From: JBELMB01 sp042088665
GTDB taxonomy: Bacteria > Pseudomonadota > Alphaproteobacteria > Rhodobacterales > Rhodobacteraceae
Assembly: GCA_042088665.1 (NCBI GenBank)
Contig: JBELMB010000044.1
Coordinates: 1-33,448, forward strand
DNA: 33,448 nt
Direction of reading: 5' to 3'
How positions within the stretch are numbered: the stretch's first letter is position 1; every line of letters starts with the position of its first letter. The notes under the pieces were generated by a model, which worked only from the letters and a program-made list of their open reading frames with translations, was not told the origin of the DNA and made no database searches. Position numbers and translations under genes: made by a program. Positions 15,921 to 23,984 of the stretch are shown piece by piece.

Positions 15921-16430
15921 TCAGTCTGTTTCTAGCGCGGTGCCGGGCGCGCTCAGGTCATCTATCAACCGGCCCTGCCAATCCAGAACGATCATCGAGA
16001 TATAGGCCCAGGCGCCAAACACCGACATCACGAGAACGGTTCCGCGCACGGGCCAGGTCGGCACCCTCAACGCGCCTTCGCCCTCGTACTCTCCGATCCG
16101 GTAGGCATCGAAAAAGGCGGGCCATGTGCTCCAGATCAGACCGATAAAGAAGACTAGCCCGAGCAGGGCACCAAATGTCCGCAGCAACCGCCGCACAGCC
16201 GGCGGCACCGCGTCAGCAAAGATCGACGTCCGCAGCATGGATCCCGAGTAGATCGCCAGGGGCAGTTGCAGGAAGGTGATCGCAACCACGGAGTTCTGGA
16301 TGATCTCCTTTGTGCCGGGAAGCGGCTGGTTCAGCGCGCTGCGCCCGACGACGTCGCAGAAAATCAGCACGGCCAGCGCAAGCGTCCAGAAGGCCGAAAA
16401 CAGGTGAATGGCGCGAATGATCTTGATCAC
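15921..16430 (-). CDS. dctQ: TRAP transporter small permease, DctQ family (start uncertain)
   Basis: The protein has four membrane helices and the family features HLFSAFWTLALAVLIFCDVVGR and EIIQNSVVAITFLQLPLA. The start is a real problem. The frame is open to a TTG at 16529 (202 residues), but that codon lacks a ribosome site. The first ten codons from it would also be encoded by the operator-like repeat at 16504-16523. I place the start at GTG 16430 (169 residues), which has GGGGAGG 11 bases upstream and falls just before the first helix; GTG 16472 (183 residues) is an alternative without a ribosome site. With DctM it forms the membrane part of a TRAP carboxylate importer. Confidence 0.82.
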   Translation of the reverse strand: MIKIIRAIHLFSAFWTLALAVLIFCDVVGRSALNQPLPGTKEIIQNSVVAITFLQLPLAIYSGSMLRTSIFADAVPPAVRRLLRTFGALLGLVFFIGLIWSTWPAFFDAYRIGEYEGEGALRVPTWPVRGTVLVMSVFGAWAYISMIVLDWQGRLIDDLSAPGTALETD

Positions 16431-16503
16431 AGCGACGATGGCCTCCCCAACCCATTTCCGCGTCCGGCGCACGGTATCGATGAGACTTGTGAGGTCAAGC
16501 TGA

Positions 16504-16523
16504 AAGTTAGCAAGTGATAAGTT
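16504..16523. promoter_or_regulatory. Operator-like element A of the TTATC-N5-MTAA family (dctQM side)
   Basis: AAGTTAGCAAGTGATAAGTT is an imperfect palindrome; its reverse complement contains TTATCACTTGCTAA. It matches element B at 15 of 20 positions and element C at 15 of 20. It lies just upstream of the likely dctQ start, on the permease side of the divergent TRAP region. The bound regulator is not known; TTAGCAAG also resembles SlyA/MarR-type sites. Confidence 0.6.
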
Positions 16524-16580
16524 AGCCAAGCGGCGGCGCCATCGAACGCTTGACCAACGCGGCTTTGTCCATACACTCGC

Positions 16581-16600
16581 AAATTAGCGCGTGATAAATA
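16581..16600. promoter_or_regulatory. Operator-like element B of the TTATC-N5-MTAA family (binding-protein side)
   Basis: AAATTAGCGCGTGATAAATA has the same orientation as element A and is followed, as A is, by AGC. It lies 63 bases upstream of the GTG start of the TRAP binding protein gene. Two copies in one divergent region, 77 bases centre to centre, fit control of both TRAP arms, possibly with looping. Confidence 0.6.
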
Positions 16601-16663
16601 AGCGCATCCGAGGGCGACAGACGGCGACACGACCGCGCCCGAAATTCGATGGGAGGATATGAC

Positions 16664-17725
16664 GTGAACTTCAAGACAACCGCCTTGGCCACTGGCCTGG
16701 CAGCGCTGACCGCGACCACCGCGTTCGCGGATAATTTCACTTTCCGGATCGGGTCGGGCCACCCGAACGGACCGGCCGTTTACGTGGCCGACGTGGCGAA
16801 CTTCTTTGTGCCCGAGGTCAAGAAGCGCGCCGCAGAGGCGGGCCACACGGTAGAGTTCGTGGAGGGCTATGGCGGCGCTATCGCGGGCGTCGCAGAGACG
16901 CTCGAGTCGGTGCAAAACGGCATTCTGGACATCGGCGCCTATTGCATCTGCTTTGAGCCCGCCAAGCTGTTCCTGCACAACTTCCCCTATTACACCCCCT
17001 TCGGCCCGCAGGACTCGGATCAGGCGATGGATGCGGTGCGCGCAACCTATGACGCGGTGCCGTGGCTGGGCGAACAGTTCCAGTCCGAGTATTCGCAAGT
17101 TCTGCTCGGCCTGCACGGATGGGACAACTACCACCTCGGCACAACCGACCCTTGGGACACGGTTGCTGACCTCAAGGGTGTGAAGATCGGTGGCGCAGGC
17201 CCGAACCTGCCCTGGCTTGAGTTTGCTGGCGCCGTGCCGGTGCAGTCGACCCTGCCGGACGGTTACCTGTCGCTTCAGACCGGTGTCTACAACGGCTGGC
17301 TGATGTTCCCGTCGGCCTACCTCGGCTTCAAATTCCATGAGCCTGCGCCGCACTATACGCTGATCGGTTTCGGCGCCGTGGGCGTGAACGCGCTGACCAT
17401 GAACCAGCGCAAGTTCAACAGCCTGCCCGAAGATTTGCAGCAAATCCTTCTGGAAGTTGGCCGCGCCTATGAAGATCAGGCAGGCGCCTCGCTGAATGGC
17501 CGTCAGGAAGCAGGGCTGAAGGGCCTCGCGGAGGTCGGCGCGCAGATCAAGGAGCTGCCGCAGGATGCACGGGCCGGTTGGGCCGAAAGCATGAAGCCTT
17601 TCCCGGGTCAACAGGCCAAGGATGCAGACGGCCGCGGCATGCCCGGCACTGAGGTGTTGAACACCTACATCAAAGCGGTGGCGGACACCGGATACGAGAT
17701 GCCCGTCGAATACGTCATCGACTAA
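16664..17725 (+). CDS. TRAP transporter periplasmic substrate-binding protein
   Basis: The 353-residue product has a signal peptide (KTTALATGLAALTATTAFA, cleavage near residue 22 before DNFTF) and the DctP-type layout, including DLKGVKIGGAGPNLPWLEFAGAVPVQ and the second-domain segment LQTGVYNGWLMFPSAYLG. It catches a carboxylate in the periplasm for the DctQM permease. GTG 16664 is chosen because GGGAGGATATGAC precedes it; the in-frame ATG at 16649 has no ribosome site. It is divergent from dctQM, and each arm has its own operator-like repeat. A strong hairpin follows. The long C-terminal part suggests a TRAP subfamily other than classical C4-dicarboxylate DctP, so the substrate is open. Confidence 0.9.
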   Translation: MNFKTTALATGLAALTATTAFADNFTFRIGSGHPNGPAVYVADVANFFVPEVKKRAAEAGHTVEFVEGYGGAIAGVAETLESVQNGILDIGAYCICFEPAKLFLHNFPYYTPFGPQDSDQAMDAVRATYDAVPWLGEQFQSEYSQVLLGLHGWDNYHLGTTDPWDTVADLKGVKIGGAGPNLPWLEFAGAVPVQSTLPDGYLSLQTGVYNGWLMFPSAYLGFKFHEPAPHYTLIGFGAVGVNALTMNQRKFNSLPEDLQQILLEVGRAYEDQAGASLNGRQEAGLKGLAEVGAQIKELPQDARAGWAESMKPFPGQQAKDADGRGMPGTEVLNTYIKAVADTGYEMPVEYVID

Positions 17726-18052
17726 GCGCTTTTTGGGGCGGCTCCGACGGGGCCGCCCTGATCCACGACCGCGGCGGCCTGCCCTTTGCAGATCAATCGC
17801 GCGAACCACCCTTGGCTTGGCGACATGTGCTTTCAGGGCTCACGCGCGGCCAAGATCCCCTTTTGACATGCAGGTTTGCCTGAGGCACCGATGGCCGGGC
17901 CAGATTGGCCGCCGCCCGGATGTATGCACAACCGGACAGCCGAAAAGACGTGCAACGTATCGCCGCGTTTCAGGCAGATACAGCCGGGTCAGCCCTTCTC
18001 CGCATTTGATCCCTTGGCATTCATGACACGCAATGTGACAAGCTGAACGCAG
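17726..18052 (+). other. Intergenic stretch of 327 bases
   Basis: It holds the hairpin at 17736-17758 and presumably the promoter of the AEC permease gene. A TTGACA hexamer occurs at about 17865, but no matching -10 box stands out at normal spacing. An open frame through most of it is Arg/Pro-rich and looks like chance coding in GC-rich DNA. No copy of the TTATC-N5-MTAA element is present. Confidence 0.5.
17736..17758 (+). terminator. Hairpin terminator of the TRAP binding-protein gene
   Basis: GGGCGGCTCC / GGGGCCGCCC (17736-17745 with 17749-17758) forms a ten-base stem with one T-G pair and a three-base loop, 10 bases after the stop codon. It is very stable but lacks a downstream T run. Confidence 0.6.
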
Positions 18053-18982
18053 ATGCAGGCACTTCTCGATATCATCCTACCCGTCTTTGTGGTCATCGGC
18101 TTTGGCTATCTGGCGACGTGGCGCGGCGTGGTGAATGACGCGGTGATCGACGGGCTGGTGAAGTTCACCCAGACCGTCGCCATTCCCTGCCTGCTCTTCC
18201 GCGCGATTTCGCAGATTGATCTGGGCGCCAGCATCAGTCTGCCGCTGATTTTCAGCTACTATCTCGGTGCATTCGCCTGTTTCTTTGCCGGCTATGCCGG
18301 CGCGCGGATCCTGTTCAAACGAAACCCGGTCGATGCGGTTGCCATTGCGTTTTGCTGCCTCTTTTCGAACTCGATCCTGCTGGGCCTGCCGATAACCGAA
18401 CGTGCCTACGGGACAGAGGCGCTGTCATCCAACTTTGCGATCATCGTATTTCACGCGCCGCTGTGTTACATGCTCGGCGTTTCCGCCATGGAGATCGCCC
18501 GCAACCAGACAGAGGGCGTTGTCAAAGGCGCATTGCGCGTGACAAACGCGATGTTCCACAACCCCTTTGTCATCGCGATATTCCTCGGGCTCTTTGCAAA
18601 TCTGACGGCGCTGCCACTGCCAGAGACCCTGACCGTCGGCATTGACCTCTTGGCCGTGGCGGCCTTGCCCACGGCCCTCTTTGGCCTCGGTGGCATTCTG
18701 TTCCGCTACCGCCCCGAAGGTGACGTCAAAGCCATCCTGATGGTCTGCGCCATTTCGCTGGTACTGCATCCGGCCATCGTCATCGTCACCGCGCGCCTGC
18801 TGGAACTGGACCGGGAGGCCTTGCGCTCCGCGGTTGTGACCTCTTCCATGGCGCCGGGCGTCAACGCCTATGTCTTTGCACATATGTACGGGGCCGCGCG
18901 CCGGGTCGTGGCCTCCTCCGTTTTGATCGGAACCGCCGGGTCCATCGTATCCGTCTGGCTTTGGCTGCTGGTCCTGCCTTAG
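18053..18982 (+). CDS. AEC (auxin efflux carrier) family transporter
   Basis: The 309-residue membrane protein has about ten hydrophobic segments in the two-times-five arrangement of AEC carriers. It shows the family's opening pattern (LDIILPVFVVIGFGYLATW), NSILLGLPI in the middle and a C-terminal SSMAPGVNAYVFAHMYG. Bacterial members move malonate, malate or other organic acids, or amino-acid-like compounds. The ribosome site before ATG 18053 is weak. The gene is separate from the TRAP transcript and converges, with a four-base gap, on the molybdenum hydroxylase large-subunit gene. It may handle a product or substrate of the same pathway, but only position suggests this. Confidence 0.88.
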   Translation: MQALLDIILPVFVVIGFGYLATWRGVVNDAVIDGLVKFTQTVAIPCLLFRAISQIDLGASISLPLIFSYYLGAFACFFAGYAGARILFKRNPVDAVAIAFCCLFSNSILLGLPITERAYGTEALSSNFAIIVFHAPLCYMLGVSAMEIARNQTEGVVKGALRVTNAMFHNPFVIAIFLGLFANLTALPLPETLTVGIDLLAVAALPTALFGLGGILFRYRPEGDVKAILMVCAISLVLHPAIVIVTARLLELDREALRSAVVTSSMAPGVNAYVFAHMYGAARRVVASSVLIGTAGSIVSVWLWLLVLP

Positions 18983-18986
18983 CGCG

Positions 18987-21362
18987 TCAGACCACCCCCA
19001 GCGCCTTCAGCACCCTCTGCGGTGTCATTGGCATCTGCCACAGCGTCGTATCCAGAGGCCGCAGCGCGTCGTTGACAGCGTTCAGAACGGCCGCAGGCGC
19101 GCCACCCGTCCCGGCCTCACCGGCGCCCTTGGCCCCCAGCACGCTGGTCTTGGTGGGCGTCTCGATATGGGCCACGTGAATGTCGGGCATCTCACCCGCC
19201 ATCGGCACGAGATAATCCGCCATCGAAGCGTTCAGCATCTGCCCCTCTTCTGAATAGAGGCATTCCTCGTAGAGCGCGCCGCCAATCCCCTGCACCACGC
19301 CACCGCGAATTTGCTCGTCGACAAGAAGCGGATTCAGGACCCGGCCACAATCCTCCACGGCCCAGAACCCAAGCACCCGGACGATGCCGGTTTCGGTGTC
19401 CACCTCCACATGCGCCGCCATGGCGCCATTGGTGAAGACAAAGGGAAACTCCGTCACCCGGTAGTGCCGCGTGGCAATCAGTTCCGGCTTGAGATCCGGC
19501 GGCAATTCATTGCCGCGGTAATAGACCGTGCGGGCCAGATCGCTGAGCGACAGGCGCTCGTTCCCGTCGGGGTCAGTCACCCGTCCGCGCTGTATGTCCA
19601 ACTGGTCAGGCGTGGTTTGCAGGATGGCCGCGGCAACCTCAAGCACTTGATCCTTGAGCGCCAACGCCGCCTGCAACATCGCCTCACCGCCGATCCCCGC
19701 ACCGCGCGAAGCCCATGTTCCACCGCCGTAAGGGGTCGTTTCGGTGTCGCCCGTCTTGACCCGCACCCGTTCCATATCGACGCCAAAGACACCCGCCGCG
19801 ATCTGCGCAAGGATGGTGTTTGTCCCCTGCCCCTGTTCCGTCACCGACGACGCGATCTGGATGCCACCGCCGGCGTCAAGCCGGATGGTCGCGCCGTCCT
19901 GACTTGCTATCGGGGCGCCACCGATGCCGTAGAACATCGGCGAAGGATTGGTGACCTCCACCATCGAGCAAAACCCGATGCCGCGATAAACACCCTTTGC
20001 CCGCAAATCGGCCTGGTCGCTGCGCAGCGCGTCATACCCCATCAACCCGGTCAGTTTCACGATGGCCTTCTGGTGCGACAGATCATCCAGCTTCATCCCT
20101 GTTGCGGAATTGCGTGGATAACTGTCATCCCCCATCAGATTGCGGCGCCGTATCTCGACCGGGTCCATGCCAATCCGGGCGGCGGCCTCCTCCAGCAAAC
20201 CGTCACAAACGGCCATCGCAACCGGATGGCCTACGGCCCGGTACTGGCACATCATGTTCTTGTTCTGAAACACCACGCGGGCGCGGGCGCGGTAATGCGC
20301 GATTTCATAAGGCGCCCCGGTCAGGTTCAGGATCTGGTTCGCCTCGATCGCGGATGTCCGGGGGTACATCGAATAGGGTCCGATCCCGGTGATATCGTCA
20401 AAGTCGAGCGCCGCGATCTTGCCGCTGCGCGTGACCGCCATGCGGCCCCGCACGATATGGTCGCGGGCATGAATGTCAGACACAAAGCTTTCGTTCCGGT
20501 CGGCGACAAACTTGACCGGCCGTTTCAGCAGCTTTGCCGCCACCGCGGTCGCGATCTCATCGCCATAGGTGTGGATCTTGATACCGAACGAGCCACCGAC
20601 ATCCTCGGCAACCACGCGAACGTCCTCTTCTGGCAGGTCAAGGTGCTTGGCCAGAATGAACTGCATCATATGCGGGGCTTGCCCGGAATAGTGAAAGGTC
20701 AGGCGGCTCTCTGCAGGGTCAAAGTCGACAAGGGCCGAACGGGCCTCCAGCGTTACGCCGGTATGTCGGCCAAAGCGAAATTCACGCTCGACCACGCTCA
20801 CATCCGGAGCGGCAAATGCGGCCTCCACGTCTCCGGTTTCGACGACGCGCTCCCATGCGAGGTTGCTGTCGAATTCCGGATGCAGGCGGTAGGCGTCCGG
20901 CGCCAGAGCCGCCTCAGGATCGGTCAGCGCGGGCAGTTCGTCGTAATCCGCGACGATGCGCTCCAGCGCGTCTTCGGCCAGCGCGCGCGAGGTGGCGACC
21001 ACCATCACCACCGGTTCGCCTTGCCAGCGCACCCGGCCCACCGCCAGCGGATGCTGCGGCGGCGATCTGAGCCCGACCAGATGGGTCAGGACCCCGACAT
21101 AAGGCGTTACATGCGGCGCAAGATCGGCCCCCGTGTAGACCGCGATCACACCGGGCGCGTCTTTCGCCCCCGTGACATCCAGCCCGGCGATGGTCGCATG
21201 AGCATGGGGCGAACGCAAAAACGCAGCATGCACCATGCGGGGCAACTGCTTGTCGTCAACAAAGCGACCCCGGCCCTCGGACAGCCGCCGCGCGTCCGGT
21301 CGCGGGACCGATTTGCCAATATAGGAATTGGGTTTGTCGAATACGGTCAGCGGTCCGGTCAT
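18987..21362 (-). CDS. Molybdopterin-binding large subunit of a xanthine dehydrogenase/CoxL-type hydroxylase
   Basis: The 791-residue protein has the length and order of CoxL-type large subunits, including SVPRPDARRLSEGRGRFVDD at the start, the cofactor-binding EDVGGSFGIK and VTEQGQGT, and the C-terminal KGAGEAGTGG with the expected catalytic glutamate. The active-site loop, however, reads CQYRAVGHP (residues 372-380). It has neither the AYxCSFR of true CO dehydrogenase nor the AYRGAGR of form II, so CO oxidation is very unlikely. Such enzymes hydroxylate aldehydes or N-heteroaromatic carbons with water. Its start overlaps the small-subunit stop by ATGA, as the last gene of a medium-small-large operon. 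Confidence 0.92.
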   Translation of the reverse strand: MTGPLTVFDKPNSYIGKSVPRPDARRLSEGRGRFVDDKQLPRMVHAAFLRSPHAHATIAGLDVTGAKDAPGVIAVYTGADLAPHVTPYVGVLTHLVGLRSPPQHPLAVGRVRWQGEPVVMVVATSRALAEDALERIVADYDELPALTDPEAALAPDAYRLHPEFDSNLAWERVVETGDVEAAFAAPDVSVVEREFRFGRHTGVTLEARSALVDFDPAESRLTFHYSGQAPHMMQFILAKHLDLPEEDVRVVAEDVGGSFGIKIHTYGDEIATAVAAKLLKRPVKFVADRNESFVSDIHARDHIVRGRMAVTRSGKIAALDFDDITGIGPYSMYPRTSAIEANQILNLTGAPYEIAHYRARARVVFQNKNMMCQYRAVGHPVAMAVCDGLLEEAAARIGMDPVEIRRRNLMGDDSYPRNSATGMKLDDLSHQKAIVKLTGLMGYDALRSDQADLRAKGVYRGIGFCSMVEVTNPSPMFYGIGGAPIASQDGATIRLDAGGGIQIASSVTEQGQGTNTILAQIAAGVFGVDMERVRVKTGDTETTPYGGGTWASRGAGIGGEAMLQAALALKDQVLEVAAAILQTTPDQLDIQRGRVTDPDGNERLSLSDLARTVYYRGNELPPDLKPELIATRHYRVTEFPFVFTNGAMAAHVEVDTETGIVRVLGFWAVEDCGRVLNPLLVDEQIRGGVVQGIGGALYEECLYSEEGQMLNASMADYLVPMAGEMPDIHVAHIETPTKTSVLGAKGAGEAGTGGAPAAVLNAVNDALRPLDTTLWQMPMTPQRVLKALGVV

Positions 21363-21838
21363 GCCTCTGCCCTCCCATCAATCACGTCGCACACCGCGTC
21401 CACGATGGCCTGATACCCTGTGCAGCGGCAGTAGTTGCCCGACAGATAGGCGCGAATGGCATCGCGGTCCGCGGCACCGCCCCCTTCGACATATTCAAGG
21501 GCACTCGCCAGCATGCCGGGCGTGCAATACCCGCATTGCAGCGCGTTGCGCCGCGCAAAAGCCTCGCGCAGGGCGGTGGACCGGCCGCTGTCTGCGAGAC
21601 CTTCTACCGTTGTCACCCATGCGCCATCTGCCTGAACCGCCAGCATAAGACATCCCCGCACCATCTGCCCATCGACGTCCAGTGTGCAGGCCCCGCAGAC
21701 ACCGTGTTCACACCCCACATGGCTGCCGGTCAGGCCCAGATCCTCGCGAAGGAAATCGACGAGGTGCTTGCGCACCGGGACTGTTGCCTTCACGGCTTCG
21801 CCGTTGACCGTCAGTGAAATGCTTTGCTCTTTGCTCAT
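21359..21838 (-). CDS. [2Fe-2S] small subunit of the molybdenum hydroxylase (CoxS type)
   Basis: The 159-residue protein binds two [2Fe-2S] clusters. The plant-type ferredoxin domain has Cys43, Cys48, Cys51 and Cys63 (GCEHGVCGAC...RGC). The C-terminal helical domain has Cys102, Cys105, Cys137 and Cys139 (QCGYC...NYCRC). All eight ligands are present, so electron transfer from the molybdenum centre to FAD should be intact. It overlaps both neighbours by four bases, giving the tightly coupled medium-small-large gene order of cox-type operons. Confidence 0.95.
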   Translation of the reverse strand: MSKEQSISLTVNGEAVKATVPVRKHLVDFLREDLGLTGSHVGCEHGVCGACTLDVDGQMVRGCLMLAVQADGAWVTTVEGLADSGRSTALREAFARRNALQCGYCTPGMLASALEYVEGGGAADRDAIRAYLSGNYCRCTGYQAIVDAVCDVIDGRAEA

Positions 21839-22659
21839 GACGTAACCTCTGCCCAGGCGCGCCGCAGGGCGACAGCCGCCAGATGCCGCTTTGTTGCCGC
21901 GTCCGCGTTCATGTCGCCGACAAACTCAATCTCACCCAGTCCGGCCACGGCTGCCTCAGGATCGCCACTTGCGGCAAGCGCCACCTCAGCCGCATTTGCC
22001 CGCACCGCGCGGTCGGACACTCCAAAGAACGCGATCTTCACCTCTGACAAGTCCTTGCTGGCAGCGACCGCGCAGCCTGCCATGGCATAGTCCCCATGGC
22101 GGCGGGTGATCTCATGGAACCCGGTGCGCTGCCCCTCCGACCGATGCGGCACATGGATTGCAGTGATCAACTCGTCCTCGGCACGCAGCGTTTCATACAG
22201 TCCCAGAAAGAAATCCTGCGCTGCGACGCGCCGTGTCCCCGTGACGCTTTGCAGCTCGATATCGGCCTCAAGCGCCAAAAGCAGCGCGGGCATCTCTGCG
22301 GCTGGATCGGCCAGCGCACAGCTGCCCCCGATCGTGCCGCGGTTGCGGATTGCGGGATGGGCAATGTGCGGCAGCGCCTTGGCGATCAGCGGCGCGTGCT
22401 GCGCGATCAGGGGGGCTGCCTCCAGCGCCGCATAACGCGTCATCGCCCCGATCACGAGACCCTCGTCGCCAAGCGTGGCCCCCGCCAGATCGGCGATGGC
22501 ACCAAGATCCACCAAGGCCTCTGGCGCGGTCAGGCGGAAATTCATCATTGGCATCAGGCTTTGCCCTCCCGCCAAAGCGGTCGCTTCCGCCTGCGTCATC
22601 AAGGCCAGCGCCGCGGCGCGACTGTCTGGTCGATGGTATTCGAAATCCGGAGCCTTCAC
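21835..22659 (-). CDS. FAD-binding medium subunit of the molybdenum hydroxylase (CoxM type)
   Basis: The 274-residue protein has both FAD-binding signatures of the family: AGGQSLMPMMNFR (residues 30-42) and RNRGTIGGS (105-113). I choose GTG 22659, because GGGGGAGG lies five bases upstream and the protein then begins at the usual FEYHRP start. The ATG at 22695 in the same frame has no ribosome site. It accepts electrons from the [2Fe-2S] subunit and passes them to an acceptor. It leads the operon, whose promoter region holds operator-like element D and diverges from the peroxiredoxin-like gene. Confidence 0.93.
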   Translation of the reverse strand: MKAPDFEYHRPDSRAAALALMTQAEATALAGGQSLMPMMNFRLTAPEALVDLGAIADLAGATLGDEGLVIGAMTRYAALEAAPLIAQHAPLIAKALPHIAHPAIRNRGTIGGSCALADPAAEMPALLLALEADIELQSVTGTRRVAAQDFFLGLYETLRAEDELITAIHVPHRSEGQRTGFHEITRRHGDYAMAGCAVAASKDLSEVKIAFFGVSDRAVRANAAEVALAASGDPEAAVAGLGEIEFVGDMNADAATKRHLAAVALRRAWAEVTS

Positions 22660-22709
22660 CTGATCCTCCCCCGAGGCATTGCGCCTGTCGCGCATTGAGT
22701 TATGTCACT

Positions 22710-22727
22710 ATTTATCGTTCTATAATT
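22710..22727. promoter_or_regulatory. Operator-like element D between the Mo-hydroxylase operon and the peroxiredoxin-like gene
   Basis: ATTTATCGTTCTATAATT matches element E (27030-27047) at 16 of 18 positions and shares the TTATC-N5-ATAA frame of elements A-C. It lies 50 bases from the coxM-type start and 62 from the peroxiredoxin-like start, so it could control both divergent units. It is strikingly AT-rich for this region. Confidence 0.6.
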
Positions 22728-22789
22728 TAACACAAGCACCGAGGGCGTTTGCCCTTCCAGACCCAGCCTTCCACCGAAAAGGAACCGAT

Positions 22790-23308
22790 GTGAGCACCAA
22801 ACCCATGCCCGGCACTCCGGCCCCTTCGCTGTCACTTGCCCTTGCGGGCGGCGGCACCTTTGATCTGGCAGCCCAAACGCCCGACGCCGCGACGATGGTC
22901 ATCTTTTACCGCGGCCTGCATTGCCCGGTTTGCGAAACCTACCTGACCAAGGTCAAGGACAAGGCCGCCGCCTTTGCCGAGGCTGGGATGCCCATCGTGC
23001 TGGTGTCGATGGACGGCCAGGACCGCGCGGAAAAGGCAAAAGCCGACTGGGGTCTGGGCGACCTGCCCGTCGCCTATGGTCTGACCGAGGAACAGGCGCG
23101 CATTTGGGGCCTGTATATCTCGACCTCGATCAAGGAGGCGGAGCCGCAGACATTCTGTGAGCCGGGCACGTTCTGGATCCTGCCAGACGGCACGCAATAC
23201 CTGATCGACATCGCCACGATGCCCTTTGCGCGGCCTGATCTGGACATCCTGCTGTCCAAGGTCGGCGCCATCGGCAAGGGCTATCCACCGCGCGGCACGA
23301 CGGCCTGA
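22790..23308 (+). CDS. Peroxiredoxin-like (AhpC/TSA-type) thioredoxin-fold protein
   Basis: The 172-residue protein has a thioredoxin fold with the active-site motif FYRGLHCPVCETYL (Cys45 and Cys48, a CxxC) and a further Cys123 in QTFCEPGTF. The layout fits the peroxiredoxin-like family, which reduces peroxides or acts as a thiol oxidoreductase; true peroxiredoxins have a T-x-x-C motif, whereas here the first cysteine follows LH. GTG 22790 is chosen because AAAGGAAC precedes it; the frame extends upstream across operator element D without a ribosome site. It is divergent from the molybdenum hydroxylase operon. Protection from peroxide made by that flavo-molybdoenzyme is a reasonable inference. 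Confidence 0.83.
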   Translation: MSTKPMPGTPAPSLSLALAGGGTFDLAAQTPDAATMVIFYRGLHCPVCETYLTKVKDKAAAFAEAGMPIVLVSMDGQDRAEKAKADWGLGDLPVAYGLTEEQARIWGLYISTSIKEAEPQTFCEPGTFWILPDGTQYLIDIATMPFARPDLDILLSKVGAIGKGYPPRGTTA

Positions 23309-23336
23309 GCACGACCGGGTACTGCGGCGCGCGGCG

Positions 23337-23984
23337 TCAGGGGCGGCGCGCGCCTTCGTGAAATCGGTCCAGAGTGGCGAGCAGGCTGTCGACTGACGTC
23401 TCGATCACGAAATCCAGCCCTTTTATCGGGGTCTGGCCATAAATCTCGGTGCGCACACCGTAGTAATAGATCCCGCCATGCGACGACCAGACCAGTTCGG
23501 TCTCTGCGTCGGTTATTGCCTCCTCTGGCAGGCCCTTGCAGTGACGGTATTCCCGGGCAATCGGTTCCAGAATGCGCAAACGCACCCGGTCAATGTACCT
23601 TCGGTTGATCTCGCCGCCTTTCAGACCAGCGGACAGGAAGATGCGCATCCAGTCACGCTGAAAGATGACCCTTGTGTAGTCGTGATAGAACCCGATCAGC
23701 CGTTCCCGCAAAGGCACGGTGCGGTCGGCCAGCATCTCGTCCCAGTCAGCGCGCCAGCGGCGCAGATACACGGCCTTGTAGACCTCTGCGATCAGGTCAT
23801 CCTTGGACTCAAAGTAGCGATAAAGCAGCGGCTGCGTGACCCCAAGACGACGCGCCAGTTCACGGGTGGAGCTGTCAAACCCCTGTTCGGCAAAGAATTC
23901 TATAGCCTTCAGCACGAATTCTTCGCGCCGTTCCTCGGATGTAAGACGTTTTCGAATTGCCTTGCCCGCAGGCGCGTCTGTCAT
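23337..23984 (-). CDS. TetR-family transcriptional regulator
   Basis: The 215-residue protein has a TetR DNA-binding domain at the N terminus, with the helix-turn-helix STRELARRLGVTQPLLYRYF at about residues 39-58 followed by ESKDDLIAEVY. The C-terminal ligand-binding domain is rich in aromatic residues (GGIYYYGVRTEIYGQ). ATG 23984 is preferred because GGGAAG lies upstream and the start overlaps the OsmC stop by ATGA; the longer frame to 24062 has no ribosome site. Being coupled to osmC downstream of the palindromic element C, it probably regulates its own transcript. It is the best candidate in the window to bind the TTATC-N5-MTAA elements, although a MarR-type protein encoded elsewhere is possible. 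Confidence 0.9.
   Translation of the reverse strand: MTDAPAGKAIRKRLTSEERREEFVLKAIEFFAEQGFDSSTRELARRLGVTQPLLYRYFESKDDLIAEVYKAVYLRRWRADWDEMLADRTVPLRERLIGFYHDYTRVIFQRDWMRIFLSAGLKGGEINRRYIDRVRLRILEPIAREYRHCKGLPEEAITDAETELVWSSHGGIYYYGVRTEIYGQTPIKGLDFVIETSVDSLLATLDRFHEGARRP

Noticed and set aside
17862..17890. TTGACA as the AEC gene promoter
   Set aside because: No acceptable -10 box lies 16-18 bases downstream.
19311..21413. 700-codon open frame on the plus strand
   Set aside because: It is antisense to the Mo-hydroxylase large subunit; the product is His/Arg-rich and low in recognisable structure.
18987..22659. True aerobic carbon monoxide dehydrogenase (coxMSL)
   Set aside because: Gene order matches, but the large subunit lacks the AYxCSFR loop and no coxD/E/F accessory genes are present.
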